From: Dendrophyllia cribrosa
Taxonomy: Eukaryota > Cnidaria > Anthozoa > Scleractinia > Dendrophylliidae
Reading direction: 5' to 3'
NCBI GenBank assembly: GCA_024195265.1
Contig: JAJLRJ010000002.1
Location: forward strand, 51,439,043 to 51,503,042
DNA: 64,000 nucleotides
The translations under genes and the position numbers were made by a program. Shown here piece after piece: positions 34,201 to 47,900 of the stretch. Position 1 is the stretch's first letter. Every line of letters starts with the position of its first letter. Below the pieces are notes generated by a model. The model made no database searches. It was not told the origin of the DNA and was given only the letters and a program-made list of their open reading frames with translations.

Positions 34201-37200
34201 CATTATTGCCGAATTTGGCGAGTCAGTTCCATTCGATAACGATTTCGTTTTCTTTATTTTCGAGCAACAGATAAATGGAGGTAATAAAGTTAAAGTTGAC
34301 CTTGCGTGTACGAGTGATTGCGAAAGACTGATTAAAGGTTTGAAATGGCTTAGTAACGTGCGTGACGGATCACCTTGTGTGACCGGAAAAGCGACTGTAC
34401 ATGTAAAACAAATCATCACGATTAAATTAATTCCGGTACCTTAGGGGCACTCAATACAAGACCCTTAAAGCCCGACTTCACTACTCGGGGCGTTCTTGTT
34501 TGTAAGTAAACTGTTATTATCTGTCAGCACTCCGAGTCAGCGCTATTAAAAACTGAACGTTTGTGACATTCGAATAATGATTTTCTTAGGGAGGGACCAT
34601 TAGGGGGGGGGGAGGTGGGGGGGGGGAAGGGGGGGGGGGGGGGGGGCGTGGGCAATTACTAAAAAAAATTCCAGCAGAAGAAATTTAAGAGAAAAAAATC
34701 GTGCACAAGAAAGCACGTAAAAAAAATTCAAGCATTTTGGTAAAAAAAAGAAAATTCTTGCAAATAGTGATGCTGAAAATAAATTCATACTCAGAAGAAA
34801 TAAATGTCAACATTTATTTTTGCTAAGTCCCATTAGTTTTAGGCGATAGATTTTTCGTGGTGTCTTCAAACATTTGCCGTGGTCTTCAAACTTTTGCCGT
34901 GGCGTTTTCAAACTTTTTCCACCATGTCTACAAACTTTGCAGTGCAAACGAAATTGTTTGCTCGTTGACATTACCTAAAACTAACGGGGACTGAACAAAA
35001 ATAAATGTTGACATTATTTTTATAATTGTGCGGTGTTGACTTGAAACTTTTGCCGTGACACTTGTAGCCTGGGCCATCGTAGTTATTGGGTGGTCACGCG
35101 ACGCTGCAGGCTACTAGGACTGAAGGCGACTCCATTATTTTCGGTGCAACACAGGGAAATGACGTCACATGATCTATAACTGTTACGTATCACAAGCACT
35201 CTGCAGAATAGAATTGGTGTCTCGCTGTTCCTCTCCAGCAAGTACAGTTGGTTTTCCATTGATACAAACAATTGACTTTTTGTGATAATGATACCATTAG
35301 CAGGTGACAATATAATTAATGAATACAAGTGAAGAAGCTAAGTTAAAGGTGTCATATTACTTTTTGTTAGAGAACGCAATGTGATTTTAATACCAACATC
35401 ATGATGGTTGTAAGAAACTATTCTACAAAGAATTCGAGAGACGTGTGCAGACATGCACCCAATCGCAGTTCTTGGAAAGGTTGCGATAGCCGCAACTAGT
35501 TTGGACGATTTTTTGAAAGATATACAAATTTAGAATTGACACATGAATAAAGGTTGTTTTTTTTTTTTTTTTTTTTAGAATGTGTAATGTTCCCTGTATT
35601 CTGTCTCGCAACGCGAAAAGAAATGCGCACACTAGTAATATGCACGGTCGAACATCAACTTAACTGACAGCAAAGAAAGATGGATATCAGAAAGAGTAAC
35701 TTTTTATTTATTTTTTTTTGGCAGCCGCTTCAAGGATTGTCTTCGGAAAGCGCAAACATTCATTAAAAAACTACCCACTGATTGTTTCACTTCTACCGGA
35801 AGCGGCTGATTCCTCAAACACTGAAGATGAAGAGGATGATACGTTGGAGATGGACGATCAGTTGGACGAATATGAATGTGGTACAGCAATCAATGTAGGT
35901 ATTTTTGTTTGAATCCTTGAGGCCTGTCAAAACGTTTTTCCCTCGAAAAGTGCCGTCAGCAATTTAACGATCTATATTGAAATATTGTCGAACGTTCTAC
36001 ACAATTTGATTATGCAAGTAAAACTTTTTTTTGTATTATTGCAAGAAGATTTTGTTTCAAAACGTCGTTTCGTCTTTAACCCCCACCGTGGTACAAAGGG
36101 GGTGTTGTTGCATCCATGGCCGTCATCTTGGATTTTACTAAAAATTCAAATTTATCGGGAAAATGCAGAAATTGCAAATATTTCTTGCTAGAGTTGCAAA
36201 ATAACATACAATTAAACATTTCGATGCTTTTGGTAGCATTTTATATGTTTTTTCACCGAAAAAAAGTGAAAACACGCATTTTTATTCAAAAATGGCTTGA
36301 CCTGATGCTACTTATGATATCATATCTCGTAACCATAGCAACCAGTTGTCGCCAAACTAATACCAAAATGTGTCCCAAGGATGAACGAACAGCTACTTAA
36401 GGCGTCATGTGCTAATCTTAAATAGTCTTGAAAACATCGAAGAAAAACCATAAGGTGCCAACCCCTCTTGTACGTCCGAGGGTTAAACATATTTATCTGT
36501 TTTTATTTTCTTTTAGTCGCCTAAACATTACCTGTCTAGTAGCTACAATAGACATCAAGGCACCGAGGTTTCGACAGAACTAGTTAGAGCGACATCTAAA
36601 AATCAAACTGAGGTGCGACCACCACTACAGTGCACAGTCAAAGTCACCGGTATATCGGCTGACACATCAGAAGATCTGCTGACAAATTACTTCGAGAACA
36701 CAAGGAGGTCTAAAGGAGGACCAATTTCTAGTGTCGACATGGATCGCGATTTACCAGAATGCTTTATCACTTTTGAATTACCTGATGGTAAGTTTAATAC
36801 TTTTCATTCGATACTTTGACAGGAGTGCCGAAAAAGAACAAGTTTTGTAAACGTTTAGCACCACCGGCCCGGCATTCATCAAATATTCACAAAAGCAAAT
36901 GAAAGCCATAATTGATCCTATGTTAACTGTCGTGATTTTCTACAGACTCTAAGAAACTAAAATTAAATCGAATACACTCTACCTTTCCTCGAAAGCATAA
37001 ATTGCCTATAATGGCAACAAGTCCTTCTCGTCTGTGTATAATGCCTCAACCTTTTCTGCCTATTGCTATAATATTGCGTGAATTTTTCTCATTTCAGATG
37101 CAATGAGAACAGTAGAGAGCTCGCCCCACAAAGTAGGTGGCTTATCTCTTGACGTATCATTACTTGAAGAGGAAGACGATGTTCCTCTCGACACAGGGGA

Positions 37201-40200
37201 TGGAGAGTCTGTTAAAGAAGAAAACATCACTATAATTGTCAGCGGTACTTTACCTTCCGAGGATGCTCTGTGGAATTACTTCGAGAATGAGAGACGATCT
37301 GGAGGAGGTGAGGTTCTTCAAATGGATTATACTGACGAAGGAGATGCCATTATTACGTTTGCTGAGGTAAAAGGTAAGAAATAATATTTGTTCTAAAAGT
37401 GAGTATCACTAGTGACACTTTTAAATATCTATATATTTAAATACAGTAAAACATCTGTCGCCCCTTAACCCCCGGACGTACATGCAAACTTATACCTCCA
37501 CTGTGGTAACTATCCGTTCAATGCAGGAATGGCTCCGAGCCGTTTGAAAGGAAACCGCTGACCTCATTAGCATTCATTTCTCTCTTGTTTGTGCCTGGAT
37601 TAGAACGAAAGTAGGCATTCATTATTAGATAAAATTGGGGCTAGGCAAAGCGATTATTAGACCTAATATTGAGCTAGATTTGCGATTAGGTTAGATTTAG
37701 GGATAGGGTCACCTTTTATAATTAAATTTTTGTTGGTTTGCCCAATCAACCCAGTGGTCTAGTGTTGAAGGAGGGATGCTAGCATGCAAGATGTTCCAGG
37801 TGTGATTGTAGGTTATTAATTGCATTTTTCTTTTTTTCTGATAGAAAAAAATTCTTTAATTGGTGAAAAATTTTCTAAGTGTCGCTCGGAGCCATTCCTG
37901 CATTTAACGCCATGTACCGTGGTACAAGGTGGCCATCTTGGATTTTACTAAAAATTCAACTTTATCGGAAAAATGCGGAAATTGCAAGTATTTTTTCCTA
38001 GAGTTGCAAAATATGATGCAATTAAACATTTTTCGGTGGCATTTTGTATGTTTTCACCGGAAAAAAAGTGGAAAACACGCATTTTTATTCAAAAATGGCT
38101 TGCCCTTATGCCATGCCGTCGTATCTTGTTACCATAGCAACCGGTTGTCGCCACACTTTACCGAAATGTGTGAAAAGGATAAACGAACAGCTACTGAAGA
38201 CGGCGTTTGCCAAAAATAAATGCTCTTGAAAAAAATCCGAGAAAAACATTAAGGGGGGGACGTCCGAGGGTTAAGACAAAACGGGTGTTTAACGCACTGC
38301 TGCTTTCAGCGGAGTTTTGTTTGTAAAATAATTTTTTAGTACGTTCAAGACATGTTCACTGGACAAGGCTGTACGAGCCTGAAAAAAATCAGTACCTTAA
38401 TATCATATAATTCTTTAATTGCCCAAAGTTTCTAAAATAAAATACAATAGGATGGAGGAATATAACACCGGGCGTGGGTTTCTCAAAACTCCCAAAAAGT
38501 CTTTTCGGGCCCGAAGGTTTTGAAATTTAATTTCTTTCAAGTGGCAGTGAAGGTTTTTGCTCGAAAACCAGTGCAAAGTTTCTCGTCAACTTTTTTCTTA
38601 GCATTCAAAACGTACGAAAATTGATTATTTCTGTTGTTAGACAGAAATAAGTTTTTCTGGCCCGAAAAGTGTTCGGAAGCTTTGAGAAAAGTACAAAGTA
38701 CCCGGTGGTTGAAAACATTCAAAATGTTCTACATTAACTTTTGATTTCAGATTTAAAACGGCTTCTTGAGGATCCACATTCCATTGATAAAAAACACATT
38801 ACAGTAGTAAGAAGACTTCCAGACCCGCGAAAGGTCCATGTTCAAGGACTCAATGAGACGACTTCGGAAGACTGCCTACGCTATTATTTGGAAAAATTCT
38901 GTGCGGCAGAGGTCAGTGAGGTTTACAAAGGCTGCAGCAACAACGCACTGGCAGTTTTTGATGCTGACCCAGGTAATCTGGTAATTAAATATAAACAGCA
39001 TTAAAATAGAGACATTTTAATTTGCTTTCAATAGTTGTTTCAATCAATATTGTACCCGTTTATCATTGACCTGCATTTCAATTACACAGGCTTTGAAAAA
39101 TGGTAACACCTGACAAGAATGTGTGGGAAAGTTAAGGATACTTTCTAAGACTTTCATCAGTATAGATTTCAAGGACTTAAACACGCCACTAAAGCCTCAA
39201 TAGTAATTAGGTAAAACTTAAAAACACCAGCTGAATGTCTTCTTCCTCCTCTTTGAAAGACGATTGAAGTATGACACCCATTTGGCCCAATTGTTTGCAA
39301 AAGAAATCAAACGCTCCTATGAGCCAACTCGTGAACATGAACCGTTTGGAGCCTCCCGACTGTTCCCATGTGTACTACAGTTCACCACTACATATTGCAG
39401 ACTCAATGTCCACCGACCCTCCGCCCTCCTAGGCGTTTCGTTTCACCGACTCCCACTCTTTGTATCTAATTCCCCACCCTACCCTCCCTCCAACGCCGTC
39501 CCCATGGATACCACAGGTAACCATTACTTATCGTGGGCTCAATGTTTACAGCCGATCTAGCGATCGAGTGAAGTAATTGCTGTTTTGTTTTTACGAGTTA
39601 AAAAAGCAAAAGATAGTCAAATTATAATAAAAGAAAATTTATAATTAAAGAAAATTGAAAGACGATCAGAGACAAAGAAATATCATTTAATGACCTTGAT
39701 GCATTCTATTTTTCAGATGACTACTGTTTGACGTTTTACTTTTGTAATGACACTGTTACTGTTTCTTTTCTTAGACTTTCAGGCTCTTTTCGACAAAGTA
39801 AGCAAAGACCCCAAGGGACTGGAAGGAAGGCACCTTCGTTTAGAGCGCGTGCCCTTGTGCTCTTGCATTCAGGTTAAGGGACTAAAGAAAGAAACGTCGG
39901 ACGACACAATAGATTTGTATTTTGAAAACAATAGAAAGAGTGGAGGGAGCTGTGTCATCTGTGTAGAAAGAATAGAGAAGGATGAAGTCTTGGTTTATTT
40001 TGAGGATCCCTCTAGTAAGTTGAAATCCTCTACTCTAAGTCAGTACTTAGTACAATTGGAGTGTCCACTTTCGATCATAAGCGACCCCTAGAGATAAAAG
40101 TTATGAATTTTGACTTCTCAAAGTAAAAACCTTATCTTAAAGGGGCAGTATCACGAGGTTCCACGCGCGGCACTGTTCACTATTCTTGCACCGGAAGTTT

Positions 40201-43200
40201 GGACATATCACTGTTAAAAGTGATTTTTTCTTTTCTCCGGCTATATCAAAACGGATTTTTTGATTCAACAAATACCTCCACTTCTCGACGGCCTTTTCGA
40301 ATTTGCGGAATCAAACTTGCAAACGTGGGCCGACGTTTTCAAGTTTCGACCTCGTGATACTACCCCTTTAAAGGGTCTTTTCTTATTTGTTTGGTATACG
40401 TATTTCCTTATTTCTCGTGACACCAGCTTGTTGCAATGGTTTGCTTTTAATTTTTAGGCGGGAAATTCTTGCGGCGGGCGACTGAGAATGAAGACATTGC
40501 ACATGCTTACAGTTTGATCGTGCAAAGCTGTACATGTCGAAAATTTGAAACGGAACACCTTCGCATACGGAATACCTTCCCCACGCCATAAAAAAAGGTA
40601 TACCGAGCATCCCAGTTATTCCCCTCTTGGCAATTCCACGCACCTTTCGGGAAACATATTCAACAAGTAACCGTAATTGACTACCTAAACTAGAGTGAAG
40701 TGTTATGTACCCTGCGTAGCAAGCTCCGGTTTTTATTTAGTTAATTATATAGCGACATTTCAAGGACACGCGCGCGAGTGGTACGCGTAAAATCGAGAGG
40801 TGACATCTCCCTTTCGCGTGTGCCCCTTGTGTGAATAACCTCTTTTATCTGACACGTGTACATGAGTCTCAACATAAAAAAAAAAATTTGAAACGGTTTT
40901 AGCGGAGCACTAGCCGGGCCGAAGGCCCGGCTGCGGAGCCCCATACTCATAGAACCTATGCCCTCATTTTTCATGGTCATGGCTAGCGGAATGTTTCGCG
41001 GGCGCTGTCTGCAACAAAAACATGTGTGTCGGAGATGTGTGTCGCGGATGTGTCGCGCAAGGCTAGCGCGCATGCGCGTATGACGCTACACAACATCCGG
41101 GATCTTTATAGCAATTTATGTTGCGTCAGCTAGTATTTACTTCTGTATTTATTAGCGGATCGAGAAAACTATTTGCAAAATCGTTTTACCCTGCATTTTT
41201 TCGCGGTTTGCAACTCAAGACAGGTTTCACATTTCTCAGACAGTGGTCAAGACCGCATTTCAGGCTTCGTGACTCTGCAAGTCAAGCGTTTTTGGAGGAA
41301 TATAGAGCTAAGTGCTTACTTTTGAACCTAATTTTGTCTTAAATTCAAGCTAGTAGATCGTCGAAGCATTTGTTTACAGCTGAACTCTTTTGAATTTATT
41401 TGTGCTTTCGCCCTTGTTCACTTTTGGCGTGCATTTAAAAAGGCTTAAATTTTGAATAATTAGGTTATATATGATGGTTGGGAGAAACATGACAGAAGAG
41501 CAGAGACGAAAGAAGAGAGAAAAAGACCGAGAACGACAAAGGGAACGGAGGAAAAAAAGAACGAAAGAACAGCGTCAAGCAGAGCTAGAAAGAAACCGAG
41601 AACGACAAAGGGAAAGGAGGAGAAAGAGAACCGAACAACAGCGTCAATTAGCGTTAGAACGGCTTCGAGGAATGAGAAGAACTGAAGAACAGTGTGAAAG
41701 AGACCAAGAACGGCAGCACGAAATAAGAAGGAACTGTGCGGAGGAGCAGCCTGAAGCAGATAGAGAAGGCCAACAAGGTACATTAATTGAGTAAATTCAA
41801 TTTTATTTTGTAGTTTGACTCTGTTTTATTTATGAAGTGCGTTTGGCGATGTTTTGATTGTCGTAGAAATGCCAGGGAAACATGCTAATTAAGTGTACAC
41901 GTGTTACAATCAGAATTATATAACTTACAGGCATTAAACACAGTTAAGAAATCACTCTCAAATCAAAATATCCTCGAAAATTGCTTGATTTCAAAATAAT
42001 GTACTCATTATGAATTTTTTTTCAATTCAATCCATGTCAAATAGTCAAATTTATGTTTTATTATCACAATTGAAGGGCCGAGAGCATAACCGACCTATGT
42101 GGAATTTTACGCCTTTTTTATTTTTTTCTCGCTCAGATTTGTCCATTTTTGGCATGTGAACTACGGTTATGCTCTCGGCCCTTCAATTAATTGTTGCCTC
42201 CAATTTACATATTTCTCTACCAAGGTCCTAAAATTTATAATTCTCTACCAGCATTAATTACCTATATATCAAGCTTTCCTACCTTTAAGAAAAAAATGTT
42301 AATAGAGTTTTTAAGAAAATAGTCCTGAATTGGCCAAGCACATGTGCAGCACTCTTGAATTTGTCTATATCTTCGGGATTTACTTGCAAAATCGTAATGG
42401 ACAAACAGCAAGTTTCAGTGCAAGGTGCAAAATATAAACAATAGTGCAAATAAAAATAATGATAATTAATCTAACTTATGCTAGAGTATAATTTCAAAAT
42501 GGTGGATGCGAAGGAGTTGTTTGACAGCACATTATATGCCAAGACAACTGGCGAAACAATACTGATTATCTTCTTCAAGGTAACACTCCTCCAGTACAAT
42601 CCATGAAATAGATCATAATTCCATAAAGGTCAGGTCAGACACGAGGGGTCATGTAGCAGGGACATGTCGCAGCAACATGTAACAGCGACAAATTTGTGTA
42701 GTACACACTGAGGGACATGTAGCAGGGACGTGCGGCAGAGACATGTAGCAGGGACAAAATCATAGCGCTTGCACACACATGAAAATGTTGTGAGGGCACG
42801 TCTCAGGGACATGTTGCAGCGATACGTCCCCTCGGGTGAACTGATACTTTCATAATTGTGCAACACCAATTTTGGGAACATTTTGTCCCTGCGACATGCC
42901 GCACTGAGGTCAACTTGTTCAACTTCATGGGACACGTCGCGGGGACAAAATGTCCCCAAAATTGGTGTTGCAAGCACTCTGAATTTTTCCCTGCTACATG
43001 TCCCCGCTACACTCCCTGCTGCATGTCCCTCAGTGTGGGGTAGGGACAAAACGTGGGGTACCCCATGGCTTAGGCCATGGGTTAGGCCATGGGGTATAGG
43101 CCATGGCCGAGATTCTCCCCCAAGGAGAGTTAAAAATCATATCATTTTAAAAAAATCCACTTAACATCACTTTCAAATCAGTTTCATACCATATAATGTT

Positions 43201-44892
43201 ACTAATAGTTTGACTGTGCCAGCTCTTTTTCACAAACAATAACGAACAGATGACCATCAGTAAATTGTTAGTAGATGCCAGCTCTATGATTGATGTTCTT
43301 GAGCAGATGACAGCTAGCAAAAATGATACTTGTCTAATAATACTTTGACTCAGTGCCAGCTCTTCTCCACAAAAAAGAATGAGCAGATGGCCATGAGTAA
43401 ATTGTTAGCAGATGCCAGCTCTATGGTTGATGTTGTTGAGCAGATGGCAGCTAGCAAAAATGGCTCTGATATGCTGGGCAATATGTACCATAAAATTTTT
43501 AAAAAAATCCTGCCCTCGTTTTTCTTTATAAAAGAAAATTGCTTTAAGCTGAATGTCTTCATGTGACTTTCAAACACTGCTCGAACTAGTGAATCAGTTC
43601 ACCAAAAAAAATATCATCTATAGATATAAAGATATCAGCAATGATACAAGTCATGTAATTGTACAGTATGACCTTGGTACCCGCATGAAAATAAAGAGAG
43701 TACTTCAATATTAATGTTTCCTTAATTTTATGGTACAGTATATTAAGAGAAATTACCAGACAGCATGAGCCATGCATATGTAATCTAGACTAAGTGATGG
43801 TTTGATAGCCAGTTGTTGGGTTCATGCATACTAATGACAGCCTTGAGAGTTAAAAAAAGTTTCCCATATCCATCCATTCCATTTAGTAACTAATAATTTG
43901 CAATTTCTTTGACTACAGATCACAAAAATGAATTTGTTTCATATCATGCACTTGCTATCAGTGTGGAGTAGTTCAGGTAAGATGTCATTTAAAAACACTG
44001 ATTACCAGCTAGTTGAATAAATAAGTGATTTTCTAAGTGCATAAATTGACCTTTGTTATTTTTGATATGCCATGACAGTAAACAAGAATGTTGGTGGGGA
44101 TAACAATATATAAGGTTAATCAATAGCAAGTCAATTTATTCAAGCAGGGCAAGAACAGATTTTGCTCTTTAAAACTGCATAACCCATTGTGCTTGGTCAA
44201 GTCCATCCCATATGAGCGCAAACAAAATACATTCTACATATAATTTCCCACCTGACCCTTTTACATGAATTATAAATTCAGAATATAATTTTCTTTTTTA
44301 ACACAGATCACAAAGATGAACACAATTGCCATGTTCTTTATTCAATTCTTATTGTTGTCTTGCCATCAATGGACATACAGTGTAAAGGTGAGCTGATAGA
44401 ACTAAAACAATGCTTATTAGGTTACATTAAGGTCACGCCGGAAAGATACACTGTACCATTAATACATGTAAATTCATTAGGCAAATTTTTGGAAGAGGAA
44501 CATGTGTTACTTTGAAAACCTTCATATCTTGGACATTAATTTATTTTGATATTATTAAATGGATTGCAATTTCCAGCTATGATGAAAGCAACTTAATTAG
44601 TTGAATTTTGCATAAAACAAAGTTTAATGTCCAGTTTTCTCCTCAAGATAAAGACAAAATTACTACCTAGTTTTTCAACTCAGTGATCAGTCAAAACCTC
44701 TTTCATTCAAAGTTATTGCCTTTTTAAGGTAAAAAAAACTTCCGATGTTAGACTTTGAAGCCTTCTTTCTTCTACTAGAAAGCCTTTTTAAAAATTCAGA
44801 GTCAGCTTTGACACAATACAATACACAATATGTGCACTGTATTATTGGACATAAAATAATAAGGCCACTCCCTAGCCCACTTTAATCCTCCC

Positions 44893-44923
<31 letters not shown>

Positions 44924-47900
44924 ATTAACCCACCCTCAGACAAGACTGAGTGCTCACACAATATTTATAGCACCTTGCAATAAATAAATGCCATCAAGGG
45001 TGAGGGGGGAATGTATCATTATACCCTTAATTTCTTATCTCACCTTAAGTTAATATTCATATATTCTAATGTTCATTTTCTTTACTACAGATAACATGGA
45101 GGGACACAATATTATACTTTCAAATTGGTGAATTTCAAGAAGTTCACTGAGGAGTCAACATTTTATTTATTATGGACTGCTACGATGCAGCACTTACAAA
45201 AGAACTTGACTGCTTTGTGTTCTTGAGAAGGGGTTCAAAGAAAACTCTTTTGTAGTCTTTTGATGTCAAGTTGAAACCTTTTTCTTGTTGCATATCCTAA
45301 AGCTGTTGCATCACATCATGCATTCTGCTTTCAAACTCAATCAATTAATAAATTAAAAGCAATAGCCCTGTTTGCAGTTAACCTCTTTCATTTGCATTAC
45401 AATAAAAGTCAACATGGTTGCGAAGCAATTTCAGGCAATTTTGTAGTATTCTGCCCCAAATTGCCTCACAACCATGTTGCCTTTCATTGTAATACAAATG
45501 AGACAGGTGAACCGTAATGGCCCTTTTTGCAGTTAACCTCTCTCAATTGCATTACAATAAAAGTCGACATGGTTGCGAGGCAATTTCGGACAATTTTGTA
45601 GTTTCTGCCTGAAATTGCCTTGCAACCACGTTGACTTTTATTCTAATGCAGATGAGCAAGGTTAACCTCAAAAAGGGCTATTCCATTAAGTTTGATTTTT
45701 TCTGGTCATTGAGCAAAATTGAACTTGACAAAAAAAAATGTGTATCATGCAGTGTGTCAAGAGCATGACTTTTTTTTACCCTTAGTTTTGTATTCCAATT
45801 GTTGACGGCTCATTACTGCATCTTTCAGTAAGACGCAAACTCTTAATCCAAACTGATCATCTGCATTTTTTACCGCATTTAATCCAAATGACATGTATTT
45901 TTTGTAGATAATCAATGAACCATGAAAAATAAAAAACCAACAAAGCGGATTGAAATCCACAGATCACAGCACACACAGTTAAATGCAGTGACCTGGTGAT
46001 TGATAGCAAGGAAAAACAAAACCGTTGGTGGAGTTTTTAACTTCAGAGTATAAATGTTATTGAAAGGCGCAGTGAGCCCGCGAAAGATTTCACCTGTTTA
46101 CAGACCATCTGCAAGTTGAATCATCAATTGATTTTGTCGTTCCAATTGTTGAATCCTCTTGACGACAAGACAATAAATTTATTGCATTAGACATCTTGAA
46201 TCATAGCAAATGTTCACTGGACCAGTCTCTCTTCATTATAGATTTTAGCTCAAAGTTTGATTTCTGCACAAGATCGAACAGTGGCATTTGATTTCATTCA
46301 TAAGTCAAACTCAGAATAAAAGTTTGTGTTCGACTCTGTTCAATGACCAAACAAAATCAATCTTGATCGTTTCATTTAGTTTGATGCAAATTTTGTTCCA
46401 TTTAATTCAATGTCATACACAGGGTCTCCAGTTAGGTAGATTTTCTGCAAAAATAATGTAAAAAAAATGTTTTACCCTCTTAACATGTGTACATGCTCTG
46501 TCTATCATGTGCTAAGCTTTCATCCATAAAACACTTTTTTGGAGCTACAGTGTACTGTTTGTGTACTGTATTGAGGCATGTAGCCAAATAACCCCCAACC
46601 CTTTCGCTTTCTCCATGTTAAGCTTGAAAAAAACTTGAAAAATGTTTTTCAAATATGTAATGAACAAACTACAGCTGTAGTTAAATAACATCTATGTATA
46701 CAAACAATTACAATAATGAGTAGCTTGAATGTCAACAATGGTAATTGCAATAAATTATTCAATCAGTAATGTTGAGACCTAAAGCATTTATTATTTTTCA
46801 AAAATTGCACCATCCAGGGATGTAGCTAAGAGCCGGCTACCAGCTAATTTTACCATCTGAAAGAAAACTTATCACCGGCTGAAATGTCACTAGAAAACAA
46901 AGACTTTGGGAGATTTTGAAGGTGCACAAGACAGAAAAACTGGCTGAACTTGTTAATGAGCCTGCTAGGTGTTTTCTTAGCTACACCCCTGACCATCATG
47001 CACAAATAAAATTTATAATTTGAATGCTTATTTGGCACCTAAATGACAACAAGACATGACTATTTTTCAAACAACTGTGTGTGATTCAGCCAATCAGCAA
47101 AAAAAAAAAAAAAAACGGGTATTTGCTGATCAGCCAAAGACCAAGATGAAATATCACAAAATGACATCTGACAATTCAATCAATATCACAACAAAACAGG
47201 AAATGACTCGATTAATATTCTTGTACACTTTATTGAATAAGAAAAATATTGTGAGAACTTCAAAACACACTGATCAAAATACAGCACAACTTGTAAGCAA
47301 GGTTTTCTGCTGGTTGAGGAATGAATGAAGCGGAAAACATTTTACTCACATTTGCTAGGTTTTCAGTTTTAGTACATTTGGGTATAAGTGTAATGGAATA
47401 GTTACATCTTATTATCCTGGTTTTGTGTGTAGTATCACGGGATATTTTTACAAGTTGTGCCGTATTTCAAAAAATACAGAATGTAACTTTATTTTTCTCC
47501 AGAAAACAACTATAAGCAAAAAAAAAACAGTATAATTTGAATTGTAGAAGTTACAGCGCTTACCATTAACATGCAGCCCATCACTTTTATCCCTAAAGGT
47601 CAAACTTGAGTTTGGTGGACGTCAATCAAAGGAAAGCCATTAACATTGTTTTTTTTTTAATTCTAACTGGATTTCAAACAATTTTTCCAAAAAGAAATAG
47701 TAAACATTTTAAAACAAATTTCAAAGTCAATTACAATTTAAAGGGAATAATCATTTCATTCAACATGATAAAAAAAACTCACTGGCGCTTCTCGCAGCCA
47801 CGGCTTTATGATTTTGATCTGCCTGATATTCATCATGCATCACTGGGTTGCAAATTATCACATGCGGTGAAATTTGCAAGTTTTATTCTAAAAATATGGT

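Larger units (their letters stand above)
25269..35724. other. First intron of gene B (10.5 kb), repeat-rich
   Basis: It contains several MITEs (listed separately), AT and CAGTGAGTGAATA-type tandem repeats, polyC/polyG tracts and an array of GTATAC palindromes. One ORF of 106 codons (34,124-34,444) is the only plausible coding stretch. A short ATGGACAATC...AAAGATAG/GTAAGT sequence at 30,672 resembles a first exon but has no further support. Confidence 0.6.

Noticed and set aside
41460..41783. Hydrophobic minus-strand ORF
   Set aside because: Antisense of the charged repeat ORF; the plus frame has ATG and a donor.
42630..43164. Cysteine-rich ORFs of 102-139 codons
   Set aside because: They come from the GGGACATGTAGCA foldback units and appear on both strands.
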